Source: Methanobacteriota archaeon (GTDB taxonomy: Archaea > Halobacteriota > Methanosarcinia > Methanosarcinales > Methanosarcinaceae). From it: a stretch of 50,904 nt of DNA. Positions 43,022-50,904 of the stretch are shown piece after piece. The position numbers and the translations under genes were made by a program. The stretch's first letter is position 1. Each line of letters opens with the position of its first letter. The notes beneath the pieces are model-generated. The model was not told where the DNA came from and made no database searches. It saw only the letters and a program-made list of their open reading frames with translations. The stretch is from assembly GCA_016841625.1 (NCBI GenBank), contig JAENYU010000029.1, forward strand, positions 1,124 to 52,027, in the 5' to 3' direction.

Positions 43022-43803
43022 AAGAAATTATGCAGTACATCAACAAGGACAGCTTCTTACACCGAATGAACCCGCTTTCGAAAATTGCAGCAGTAACAGG
43101 AATCATAGCACTCAGCGTGCTCTCAACGGATCCCGCCTTAATGGCCATAATGGTACTGGGAATTTTCCTGGCTTCCCTTAAAGCCGGGCTCCAGCAAGAA
43201 CTCCTTCGCCAGCTCAAGCTCCTGGTCTTCCTGAGCGTCACCCTGATCCTGCTTACCGTTTTCACGCTTAAGAGCGGACCCACCATCGGCTACCTCATCC
43301 CCCCGGGAAGCTTTGCAGCCGCCGGAATGGTCCCGGTGACCAAAGGAGCCCTTGATTTCGGCATGGTCCTTTCCCTCCGCTTCTTCGCCATGCTTTTTGC
43401 CTTCCAGCTCCTGGTTATCACCACGAAGCCAAGCGACCTCATGAAAGCCCTCCTCACCATCCACGTCCCCGTGGACTACGTCCTGATGTTCGTAATCGCC
43501 CTTCGCTTCATCCCGAGCCTCCAGGTAGAAGGCCAGAAGATCCACGAAGCCCAGCTCGCAAGGGGCTACAACCCCGGAACCGGCCTCCGCGGAAAAATCC
43601 TGAGTGTAAAGCCGATTCTTATTCCTCTGGTCGCAAACTCCCTGGGCCGGACCCAGGTCCTTGGCCTGACCATGGACATGCGGGGCTACCGGAACAGGCA
43701 GAGCGTGGAAAAACACAGGCTCGAATGGAATAAGATGGATATTGCAGCCGTCGGGTGTGTGGCGCTTATGGGTGTCGGGGTCGTACTGACAGGGTTGATG
43801 TAA
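43018..43803 (+). CDS. ECF transporter transmembrane coupling subunit EcfT
   Basis: A 261-aa membrane protein of the CbiQ/EcfT family. It has five or so hydrophobic helices and the two cytoplasmic coupling motifs with Ala-Arg-Gly: EAQLARGYNPG (about 180-190) and TMDMRGYRNR (about 219-228), which dock on the ATPases. The start is ATG 43018, forming the ATGA overlap with the ATPase stop; an upstream GTG at 43012 is less likely. It completes the S-A-A'-T operon. Confidence 0.93.
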   Translation: MKEIMQYINKDSFLHRMNPLSKIAAVTGIIALSVLSTDPALMAIMVLGIFLASLKAGLQQELLRQLKLLVFLSVTLILLTVFTLKSGPTIGYLIPPGSFAAAGMVPVTKGALDFGMVLSLRFFAMLFAFQLLVITTKPSDLMKALLTIHVPVDYVLMFVIALRFIPSLQVEGQKIHEAQLARGYNPGTGLRGKILSVKPILIPLVANSLGRTQVLGLTMDMRGYRNRQSVEKHRLEWNKMDIAAVGCVALMGVGVVLTGLM

Positions 43804-43880
43804 GTTCACCCGACCATTTCGTCCGAAGCAAACGGGAAACTCCCGGATCAAAAAAAGAAAGGAAAAAAGGAGCAAAGAGT

Positions 43881-46800
43881 TCAACTTTGCTTCCTTGAAA
43901 CCACAAATCCGATCAGGATCATAACCGAAAGCAGCCCAAAAGACAGCAATATTTTTGTCATGCTTCCGGATGTCCCTGCACCTTCCTCCTCAACTGCCGA
44001 AGCTTCCAGTACACTGGAATTGTTTTCACTCGATACCTCGCTCGATATCCCCCTAACAATATCTTCACCTTCATCTGCCGATTCAGCAGAACCTGCAATC
44101 TCCCCCTCCGGAGAAGGGATAGTTATTGAGAAAGGCGAAAAGCCGGGCGTCTCGGCTTCAAAGTAAATATAATTGTTATCTTCCCCGACTTTACGGGTAG
44201 AAAGCTCCCCCCATTTTTCTTCACTGTACCTGCAAAGTTTTATTTCGGATTCATCTACCCCGTTTGAGGCAATCCAGGCTTTTTCCACCCTGAACCCCAC
44301 GACCGCGTTTTCAATGTTCTCCGGGCTTGCAGTCCCTGCATTCCCCACCCAGATGTTAGCGTTCCTGTAGACCATCCCTGAAGGAGGCGTTGAGACTACC
44401 TTAGAGACACCATTCAGCATCTCCACAATGGTAGTCACCTTCCCTAAACTCCGCTTAGGGTCGAAATCAACATAGGTGATGCAGGTCACATTCCGCGGGA
44501 ATCCGAATTTAACGTGGTTTCCGTTGGTTACGAACTGCTGGGAGAGTTCTTTTACTTCAACGTTGCTGGCAGGTTCGGGAGAACCGGCTCCACCGCCTCC
44601 GCCGCCACCGCCGCCGGATGATGAGGAGGATTTGGAGGAGGAGGAAGAGCCGGAAGAAGAACCGTTGCTATTCTCCGAGGAACTATCATTTTCAGGAGTA
44701 TCTGAACCAGAATTTGGATCTGGAGACCCGATATTGAAGTTTACTGTCATTTCATTAGCCGGCTCCTCCCGTTCTGCAACTTCAAAATCGGCATGTGACA
44801 CGAAAGATACCTGAACATCTCCGACCCTGTCTGCCACCCAGCTAAAAGTTTGTATGAATCCTGAGTAGGCTTCAAGTTCAGGGATATACTCAGATTTAAT
44901 TTCGACTCCGTCAACATAAAATCCAAGAGTAGAACTTCCAGCGGGTACAGGAGCCTCATTGTATACATGTACCTCAAAAGTTATCGTATCTCCTATCTTT
45001 GGGGACGAAATATCTCGAGAGACAGATTGAACCATCAAATCCGGAAGTTCAGTGGACGGGGATTCTGGATTTTCATCGTTTTCCGGCGGAAGCAGCACGG
45101 AATCAATGGCGTAGATAACTCCATCGCTTTGCTCGACCACCAGGATGACTTCTGCGTCTTCAACAAACAACCTACCATCGTCGGTTACATTGAAAGTGAT
45201 GTCTCCACCCTGTAAAGTAGAAATACTAACCAAGTTGACAACATCCGCAGCCATTAGTTTCCCATCAACCAGATGATGCAGTAAAATCTCCTTCAGCTTT
45301 TTGGTGTCACCCATCAGTGCATCTAGGGTTCCCTCAGGAAGGGCTACAAAGGCATCATTTGTCGGTGCAAAGATGGTGATGGGCCCTTCACTGCTGAGGG
45401 TTGAGGAGAGATTAGCGGCTTCAAAAGCTGAAACGAAAGTAGTAAAGCTTCCATCAGCTTCCAATGCTTCTATGACGTTTTTGATCCCTTCTTCATTATC
45501 TACATCATATACCTCGATGTAGTCGCTCTTGACCACAGAGCTACTGCCTTTTTCATTGCTTACGGTGAGGGAGACAGAATAATTCCCTGCCTGTTCATAT
45601 GTATAAACAGGATTCTGGTCTTCGGAATCTGCAGTTCCATCCGAATAAAAGTCCCAAGCCCAAGACGTTGGATTACCGGTGGATGAATCTGTAAATTGAA
45701 CTGTCAGTGGAGCGTAACCCCAGGTGAGGTCTGCTGTGAGATCCGCAACCGGAAGTGGGACGTCACCAGAACCGTCAGAAACGCTTCCTGTGAGCCACCT
45801 GACAATATTTAATGCAAGGACATCATTTTCATACTCATTAAAGTTCGGAATCCCGTCATTGTCAAGATCCATATTGTCAAAAGCATTGGAATCCGGCACA
45901 ATTACAACTTTTTCCTGTGACGAATAAGCAATCACAGGCTGCGAGCCCATGGTTTCCCCGGAATCGTACACCTTATCATTGTCAGCCTCCAGCCAGCTAT
46001 CCTCATCCGAGTACCCAACCCCTATTACTTTCCCGGCAACATTTGCAGCGGGGACATACCCTCCGTCATACATTACTATCCGGTTTACATTTTCAGTTAT
46101 GGGATGGGGAGAGAAACTTTTGATTATAACCCATTCCGCATCTCCCTCATTATCTGTCGCATCGCATAAGATGTATTGGCCATACCACTCAACAGAACTT
46201 CCTCCGGATGAGAGGTCATCAAAAAGATGTGTTATTTCATTAACTAAACCTATTGTCCCTCCAGCCAAAAACAATCCCCTGTCTAGGTTCACAACAAAGT
46301 TTTGAATGGCCGACTTTTCCTCATCCAAAAGAGATTCCTCAAGTGCAACTATTATCAGTGCATCGTACCCATTCAATTTTTCCGGGGTAATGGGACGGGA
46401 AATCTGATCAACTGTGTAACCTTCGGCTTTCAATGCATCCGAATAATAAGAAAGCCCGGTTTTTGTCATGCTCGCGTCGGAGATGTATTTGGAAGTGCTG
46501 TAAATAGCAATTTTCGTATCCTGTGGCAACGGATCTCCTTGTACACTAAGATCAAGGACTTTCTGCCGCACAACATCACCTTTAATAGCCTCCGTGACTA
46601 AGCGATAATTACCTCCCTGCGTCAACTGGGAGGATTTGCCTGTATAAAGACCGCCCCCCCCGTTATTCAAAACGATGTTTTCAATAGTACTTCCATTCAA
46701 TTTGAGTTCGGCATTAACACTGGCGTTTTCTATGCCGCCAATATCGTCAAACAGTTCAACTGTGACATTAACTATGTCACCAGTTGAATAATCTGTTTTA

Positions 46801-48740
46801 TCAGTGCTTGCTGACAACTTAGTAGAAGTACTTGCAGATATTGTAAGGGTATAATCTTCCTCCCCGATTACATCCGCAGCATACACATCATATGACCAGT
46901 TCCCAGAAATTGCATTATATACTTTATAAATTTCATATGTGTCCGACGGAATATAAGTGATATTCGGATCTACTGTGCCACTGGTGCTACTAGGGTCAGT
47001 CTGGACCTTTGTGCCGTCCGGATAGTACAGTACGAGATCAAGGTCACTTCCAGGCCATGTAAGCAGGAAATCCATGAAATCCACTGAATCATCAACTTTT
47101 GCAGCACCCTGAAGAGTTTCCCCCTGAGAGATCTTGCCGGAATCTTCCTTCAACTGAACCTTCCCTGTTATAGACTGACCAATTCGGTTATAGATATCCT
47201 GAAGGACAGCATTTGTGGGTGCATCGTAGAATTCTCCCCCGGTTTCATCGGCTATTTTTTTAAGAGTGTCTCTATCCGCCTCACCAGAAAGAGCAATCGT
47301 ATAGATAGGCCATCCTTTAGACTTATATTCAGGGACTATTGAATATATGGGGTTAAGTCCTCTATTGGAATAACCATCAGAAAGCAAAATTGCAGCCTTT
47401 TGATTAGTAGGAACTGCATTGGGTCCATTCAATTGTTCATATCCGACCTGCAATCCGTCATTTATATTAGTGTAACCATCTGAATCTATCCCATTCACAG
47501 CAGATTTAAGATCAAAGATGTTATCCCCCACTGGGCATAATTCTTTCAGCAAAGTGACTGAGTCATCAAAATCCACTACTGTCACTTGATCATTTTTATG
47601 TGCCAGATCGATGAACATTTTTGCAGCGCTTTTTCTCATATCTTCGGGATCATTTTCATTCATACTCCCGGAACTGTCGATTACGAGGGCAATATCAGCA
47701 TTTTGAAAATTATCAGAATCTTCATTATCTTTTGCCTCCACTGCTTTTATGGTAATCCATTTTGCATAATAGCCCTCGGGGTCTACAGAACCTTTATCTG
47801 GGCTTATTACAGGGTTATAGCCTACATCAGGAGTGTCTAAAGCAGCCCTCCAACCTAAATTATAAGTTCCAGGTTTCGTCGCCCTGACATAAAGTTGTGA
47901 AAAACCAACATAACCATTTGAGTTTACAGGAGACTTCAAAGCCTCAACTCGATAACCGTAAGAACGTTTAGTGCCTTTGTTCCGGTAGATTATCTTAGAG
48001 CCGGATAACCCCTCTGGGTCGAAAAGTTCCAAATTAGGAGAGTCTGTAATAATCGTAACATTTCCTATACCCGCCTCCCCACCTTCATTATAGATTTGTA
48101 TATTCATTCCCTGAATAATCTCATTTACCTTTACTGTGGATGTGCTTGCGTGAACTGGTTCCAAACTCCAATGTATAGAAGGTGGAGGAGTTATTTCGAT
48201 TTTTTTATTTTCGGATCTCACCCAATCGTCACTAGGTTTAATAAAAAAACCCGGAGATGGAGTTGTTTTTACTTTAATGTAATAATCACCACTAGTAGGT
48301 ATAGAACATACTTCAGCATATTTTAACTCAATGAAATAATTGGCTGCTTCTTCATAATCCGTATATTTTTTTGAGCCTTCTTCAGTTGTAACTGTATAAG
48401 AACTAAAATCTGGAGAATGATAAAAACTGTGTGTAAACTTCTTTGAACCAATGAATTCGTTGGATCCAAATACATCTTTATAAACTTCCACTTCAAACTC
48501 GATTGAACCACTAGTACCTTTAGGTGGTTTCGTGTCGAAAATAGCATCAGCTTTAATGAGATCGATTGTAGAAATGGTAGGTCTACTTGATATTGATACA
48601 TCTTTTGCTACTGCTGCACCTGCCAAATCAACAACTGAAATTGACAAAAATATAATAGTTACAAAGCATAGATTTGTAGATACAAAAAATTTAAAAAATT
48701 TCTTTGAACGAATGAAATAATTTATATCATTTACGATCAA
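43881..48740 (-). CDS. giant multidomain surface protein (VWA, PKD, fasciclin, CARDB, PGF-pre-PGF)
   Basis: A 1619-aa exported protein. A signal peptide (about 15-45) is followed by a beta-rich region, a VWA domain (about 348-535, metal site DSSGSMNEND), a pre-peptidase-like beta domain (about 560-640), an amidotransferase-like domain (about 737-900), a PKD domain (about 998-1085), a fasciclin domain (about 1087-1218), a CARDB-like domain (about 1227-1333), a Ser/Gly linker with nine consecutive Gly (about 1370-1385), a PGF-pre-PGF domain (about 1388-1545) and a C-terminal membrane helix. It should be displayed on the S-layer side for adhesion or binding. Nearly identical tracts are shared with the gene at 49844. 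It is convergent with the ECF operon. Confidence 0.9.
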   Translation of the reverse strand: MIVNDINYFIRSKKFFKFFVSTNLCFVTIIFLSISVVDLAGAAVAKDVSISSRPTISTIDLIKADAIFDTKPPKGTSGSIEFEVEVYKDVFGSNEFIGSKKFTHSFYHSPDFSSYTVTTEEGSKKYTDYEEAANYFIELKYAEVCSIPTSGDYYIKVKTTPSPGFFIKPSDDWVRSENKKIEITPPPSIHWSLEPVHASTSTVKVNEIIQGMNIQIYNEGGEAGIGNVTIITDSPNLELFDPEGLSGSKIIYRNKGTKRSYGYRVEALKSPVNSNGYVGFSQLYVRATKPGTYNLGWRAALDTPDVGYNPVISPDKGSVDPEGYYAKWITIKAVEAKDNEDSDNFQNADIALVIDSSGSMNENDPEDMRKSAAKMFIDLAHKNDQVTVVDFDDSVTLLKELCPVGDNIFDLKSAVNGIDSDGYTNINDGLQVGYEQLNGPNAVPTNQKAAILLSDGYSNRGLNPIYSIVPEYKSKGWPIYTIALSGEADRDTLKKIADETGGEFYDAPTNAVLQDIYNRIGQSITGKVQLKEDSGKISQGETLQGAAKVDDSVDFMDFLLTWPGSDLDLVLYYPDGTKVQTDPSSTSGTVDPNITYIPSDTYEIYKVYNAISGNWSYDVYAADVIGEEDYTLTISASTSTKLSASTDKTDYSTGDIVNVTVELFDDIGGIENASVNAELKLNGSTIENIVLNNGGGGLYTGKSSQLTQGGNYRLVTEAIKGDVVRQKVLDLSVQGDPLPQDTKIAIYSTSKYISDASMTKTGLSYYSDALKAEGYTVDQISRPITPEKLNGYDALIIVALEESLLDEEKSAIQNFVVNLDRGLFLAGGTIGLVNEITHLFDDLSSGGSSVEWYGQYILCDATDNEGDAEWVIIKSFSPHPITENVNRIVMYDGGYVPAANVAGKVIGVGYSDEDSWLEADNDKVYDSGETMGSQPVIAYSSQEKVVIVPDSNAFDNMDLDNDGIPNFNEYENDVLALNIVRWLTGSVSDGSGDVPLPVADLTADLTWGYAPLTVQFTDSSTGNPTSWAWDFYSDGTADSEDQNPVYTYEQAGNYSVSLTVSNEKGSSSVVKSDYIEVYDVDNEEGIKNVIEALEADGSFTTFVSAFEAANLSSTLSSEGPITIFAPTNDAFVALPEGTLDALMGDTKKLKEILLHHLVDGKLMAADVVNLVSISTLQGGDITFNVTDDGRLFVEDAEVILVVEQSDGVIYAIDSVLLPPENDENPESPSTELPDLMVQSVSRDISSPKIGDTITFEVHVYNEAPVPAGSSTLGFYVDGVEIKSEYIPELEAYSGFIQTFSWVADRVGDVQVSFVSHADFEVAEREEPANEMTVNFNIGSPDPNSGSDTPENDSSSENSNGSSSGSSSSSKSSSSSGGGGGGGGGAGSPEPASNVEVKELSQQFVTNGNHVKFGFPRNVTCITYVDFDPKRSLGKVTTIVEMLNGVSKVVSTPPSGMVYRNANIWVGNAGTASPENIENAVVGFRVEKAWIASNGVDESEIKLCRYSEEKWGELSTRKVGEDNNYIYFEAETPGFSPFSITIPSPEGEIAGSAESADEGEDIVRGISSEVSSENNSSVLEASAVEEEGAGTSGSMTKILLSFGLLSVMILIGFVVSRKQS

Positions 48741-49135
48741 GTTTCGGATAATACCACCCCAAAATAATTAAAATGTACTCGATTTCCCAATTGAATTCAG
48801 TAACAGAGTATTCCACTACTGAAAAGGAAAGCCCTCGTATCAAATGTCGGAAATAAAATAATATACAAAGGTTTATATAATGAATGGAACTATAGGTTCA
48901 TATTAATATTACTTACTATAAAACAGAATTGAAATATGAATATGTATAAAATAAGTTTAGTATATAAAATGAAGTTTTTGCTGTCTCCCCATAAACAGGA
49001 ATTCCTAAAATCATAGTGGAAAATTAGAATTTCCTGCTTGAATATATAATAATATAAATTTTCATTGGTAATCGTTTAAACAATTCGATACTTCACACAT
49101 TACTGTTTTTATCCACACATCGTGATTTCTATTTA
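48741..49135. other. AT-rich promoter region of the giant surface gene
   Basis: No gene. The base composition is much more AT-rich than around the operons to the left. On the minus strand the likely promoter lies within about 100 bp of 48740. The left end of decayed mobile DNA begins near 49136. Confidence 0.5.
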
Positions 49136-49227
49136 GAGCCTATCCAAAAAGTAGAAAAACTACGATGTATGGTAATGTTTAGTAGTGACAACACGAAAAA
49201 ACGGACCTGACTACGAGATACCTTTTA
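49136..49227 (+). mobile_element. probable left end of an IS5-like element remnant
   Basis: GAGCCTATCCAAAAAGT at 49136-49152 resembles the terminal repeat of IS5-like elements, whose ends often begin GAGCCTxTCC. A GTAG-AAAAA-CTAC hairpin follows. The segment runs to the TIR element at 49228, which splits it from the transposase start at 49512. No matching right end is visible. Confidence 0.5.
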
Positions 49228-49512
49228 CATTTCGACCCCCCTTTCAAAAATGAGGTGATTTTTGCAGCAACTAATCATATTTATTAAATCTGTTGTAGAC
49301 ACAAGCCCAAAAAAATCGATGATTTTGGCTGAATTCCACAATTCTCCAAAAACTCCTGGCGAAATTCATAAAAAATATCATGAAGTTGACATATTTTTCA
49401 GTGATATCTCATGGAAGGTTGAATAATTAATTAAGAAGATAGGGCAAAATGAACACCGAACTGTGTGAATAAAAAAATTAAGTAGCTTTTTTTGGTGGGG
49501 GGTCGAAATGTA
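49226..49512 (+). mobile_element. 283-bp TIR element with TA duplication (MITE-like)
   Basis: CATTTCGACCCCCC (49228-49241) and GGGGGGTCGAAATG (49497-49510) are perfect 14-bp inverted repeats, flanked by TA on both sides, as expected of IS630/Tc1-type insertion. The flanking DNA rejoins to put ATG ATA CCT at the start of the broken transposase, so the insertion occurred at that gene's TATG start. The inside has one 54-codon frame and no transposase. It is a good candidate for a non-autonomous element. Confidence 0.65.
49262..49426 (+). CDS. possible 54-aa protein inside the TIR element
   Basis: A frame from TTG 49262 (preceded by GAGGTG at 6-8 nt) to TAA 49424. The product is small and protein-like, with a hydrophobic start (QQLIIFIKSVV), a helix resembling winged-helix proteins (SMILAEFHNSPKTPGEIHKKYH) and an aromatic end (DIFFSDISWKVE). 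It is not recognised. It may be a passenger gene of the element, a truncated regulator or chance. Low confidence. Confidence 0.3.
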   Translation: MQQLIIFIKSVVDTSPKKSMILAEFHNSPKTPGEIHKKYHEVDIFFSDISWKVE

Positions 49513-49717
49513 TGATACCTGACAAATTCTGGAATCAAATAGAACCATTACTGCCACTACCTAAGCCAAAAAGGAAACTTGTAAGACCTAGAAAAGATGA
49601 TAGGAAAATAATGAGTGGTATTTTTATCTCCTTCGTACAGGCTGACAATGGAAAGCATTGCCAAGATGTTATGGAGTTCCAAACACTGTACATGACAGAT
49701 TTCAGGAATGGCAATAA
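49512..49717 (+). pseudogene. IS5-like transposase N-terminal fragment, frameshifted
   Basis: The first 38 codons (PDKFWNQIEPLLPLPKPKR ... KIMSGIF) match the N-terminal helix-turn-helix (DUF4096) of IS5-like transposases. One base is missing after GIF (about 49622-49626). In the next frame the text continues as YLLRTG, then a TGA in place of the expected Cys, then QWKALPRCYGVPNTVHDRF and a TAA at 49715. So it carries a 1-nt deletion and a nonsense change. The DDE domain is absent. Confidence 0.8.
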
Positions 49718-49721
49718 GTAA

Positions 49722-49847
49722 TCAAACTTGCCGCCAATACTCATTGAAAGAAACAGCATTAATAATTCGATTGATGCAACCGGAATTATCGGTTCTTATG
49801 CAAACAACTATTGTTCAAAAAAAATCAAAAAAGGAAGCAAGCCTTAA
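49722..49847 (+). pseudogene. possible fragment of a DDE transposase
   Basis: Directly after the previous fragment, one frame reads NNSIDATGIIGSYANNYCS and ends at TAA 49845. SIDATGI plus an aromatic-rich follow-up resembles the first catalytic Asp region of DDE_Tnp_1 (IS5/IS1182-like) transposases. It may be the internal part of the same element after a deletion, or a second element. Weak evidence. Confidence 0.35.
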
Positions 49848-50904
49848 ACCCGCTTCCTTGAAACCAGATACCCGCCCAACATCACAACCGAAAGCAAAAC
49901 GATCCAGGTGAATATTTTCGATTTGCCCCCTGAAACCGGAGACTTACCAGCATCCTCTTCTGGCTCAGAAGACTCAACTCCCGAAGCTTCGGTACCTTCA
50001 GCTATCACTTTTGTCTGATCCGAATCCACAGTAGAGACAGGAGACTTCTCGTCCTCCCCTCCATCGGCTCCGGAAACAGAAGCTTCAGGCACTGTTATCG
50101 CAAATAGCGAAAATCCGGGCGTTTCGGCTTCAAAATAAACGTACCTGTCATCTTCCCTGACTTTCCGGGTAGAAAGCTCACCCCACTTTTCTTCACTGTA
50201 CCTGCAAAGTTTTATTTCGGATTCATCTACCCCGTTTGAGGCAATCCAGGCTTTTTCCACCCTGAACCCCACAACTGCGTTTTCAATGTTCTCCGGGCTT
50301 GCAGTCCCTGCATTCCCCACCCAGATGTTTGCATGGCTGTAAACCATGCCCGACGGAAGTTCGGGGACAATCTTAGACTGTCCTTTCAGCATTTCAACAA
50401 CCGTGGTCACCTTTCCCATACTCCGCTTAGGGTCAAATTCAACGTAGGCGATACAGGTCACGTTCCTCGAGAATTCAAACTTGACATGATTGCCATTGGC
50501 TATAAATTCCTGGGAGAGTTCTTTTACTTCAACGTTGCTGGCAGGTTCGGGAGAACCGGCTCCTTTGCCGATGGAAGAGGAACTGGAAGAGGAAGAAGAG
50601 GTACTGGGACTTTTCACGGAAAATGACTCTACTTTTTCATTATTTTCTTCCTCATATTCAAGAACCTGACTATCCGCATCTGCAACAGCCCTTATATTCA
50701 GGTTTCCTGAAGCCGGTGGAACCCAGTCAAATATAAAGGAAGTATTTGAGCCTGCTTCAAGTCCGGAAATTGAATCTGAAGATACTTCATTCCCATCAAT
50801 ATAGCATTTTACACCGAAACTTCCGGAAGGTCTGGAACCCTCATTTAGTAACCTTAACTCCATAATTTTGTAGGGAATATACTCACTTTTGTTGAGGATT
50901 CTAT
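49844..50904 (-). CDS. PGF-pre-PGF surface protein, N-terminus beyond window
   Basis: The C-terminal 350 or so residues of an exported protein; the frame stays open through the right edge (the residues before the first in-window Met, ILNKSEYIPYKIMELRLL, continue the fold). A CARDB-like domain, a Ser run of ten, a PGF-pre-PGF domain (SPEPASNVEVKELSQEF ... FEAETPGFSLFAI), an acidic linker and a membrane helix (FTWIVLLSVVMLGGYLVS) with an RKR tail are seen. It is a paralogue of the C-terminus of the giant surface protein, with tracts of nearly identical DNA. It likely sits on the cell surface with the anchor in the membrane. Confidence 0.85.
   Translation of the reverse strand, partial: RILNKSEYIPYKIMELRLLNEGSRPSGSFGVKCYIDGNEVSSDSISGLEAGSNTSFIFDWVPPASGNLNIRAVADADSQVLEYEEENNEKVESFSVKSPSTSSSSSSSSSIGKGAGSPEPASNVEVKELSQEFIANGNHVKFEFSRNVTCIAYVEFDPKRSMGKVTTVVEMLKGQSKIVPELPSGMVYSHANIWVGNAGTASPENIENAVVGFRVEKAWIASNGVDESEIKLCRYSEEKWGELSTRKVREDDRYVYFEAETPGFSLFAITVPEASVSGADGGEDEKSPVSTVDSDQTKVIAEGTEASGVESSEPEEDAGKSPVSGGKSKIFTWIVLLSVVMLGGYLVSRKRV

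Overview
The window looks like the chromosome of a methanogenic archaeon of the genus Methanosarcina or a very close relative. Supporting signs are diphthamide synthesis enzymes (Dph5, Dph6), an archaeal GHMP-type shikimate kinase, archaea-only families (UPF0212, DUF357, DUF2073, DUF373), an Lsm protein, TATA-type promoters, PGF-type surface proteins, a 6-phospho-3-hexuloisomerase and long AT-rich spacers. No rRNA, CRISPR array, phage block or plasmid gene was seen. The assignment rests on reading families, not on a search.

Layout. 1-1542: a 55-bp direct repeat, then a thioredoxin reductase and a thioredoxin-like protein (minus). 1678-5555: plus-strand genes for Dph5, DUF357, UPF0212, a PfkB kinase and Dph6. 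6457-8045: a minus-strand operon of shikimate kinase, chorismate mutase and PurE. 9073-10609: an Era-like GTPase, DUF2073 and an unknown protein. 10911-14557: hexuloisomerase, aminotransferase, and a Cys-containing exported protein overlapping a thioredoxin-CcdA fusion. 14719-21015: NOG1-like GTPase, HTH-CBS regulator, HisE, an aconitase-family large subunit, a Cys-cluster protein and an ACT regulator. 21087-29396: mainly exported or membrane proteins (a secreted protein, a VIT-VWA surface protein, RDD, a lipoprotein and others) plus a HAD enzyme. 29636-31485: an IS200/IS605 element with tnpA and tnpB. 31795-37204: DUF373 protein, methylthioadenosine phosphorylase family, Ski2-like helicase, DUF3467. 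38036-39370: Lsm, an HTH protein with a repeat tail, and two identical tRNA-Glu genes. 39530-43803: a helical-repeat protein and an ECF transporter operon (S, fused A-A', T). 43881-50904: two PGF-pre-PGF surface proteins on the minus strand, separated by decayed mobile DNA.

How it works together. Several blocks are ordinary metabolism: aromatic synthesis, purines, histidine, and a 2-oxoacid or leucine-type hydro-lyase. The redox genes suggest a cytoplasmic thioredoxin couple near the left edge and a membrane thiol relay at 13 kb. The ECF operon has a perfect 20-bp palindrome over its likely TATA box; its S subunit resembles TrpP, so a tryptophan-controlled importer is a reasonable hypothesis.

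The most unusual signals are: a 283-bp TA-flanked inverted-repeat element sitting exactly at the start codon of a broken IS5-like transposase; two genes whose only sensible start codon is non-canonical or absent; a TnpB with its catalytic glutamate in an alternative place; near-identical DNA tracts shared by two surface-protein genes; and many short tandem repeats of different unit length clustered at the 3' ends of genes.
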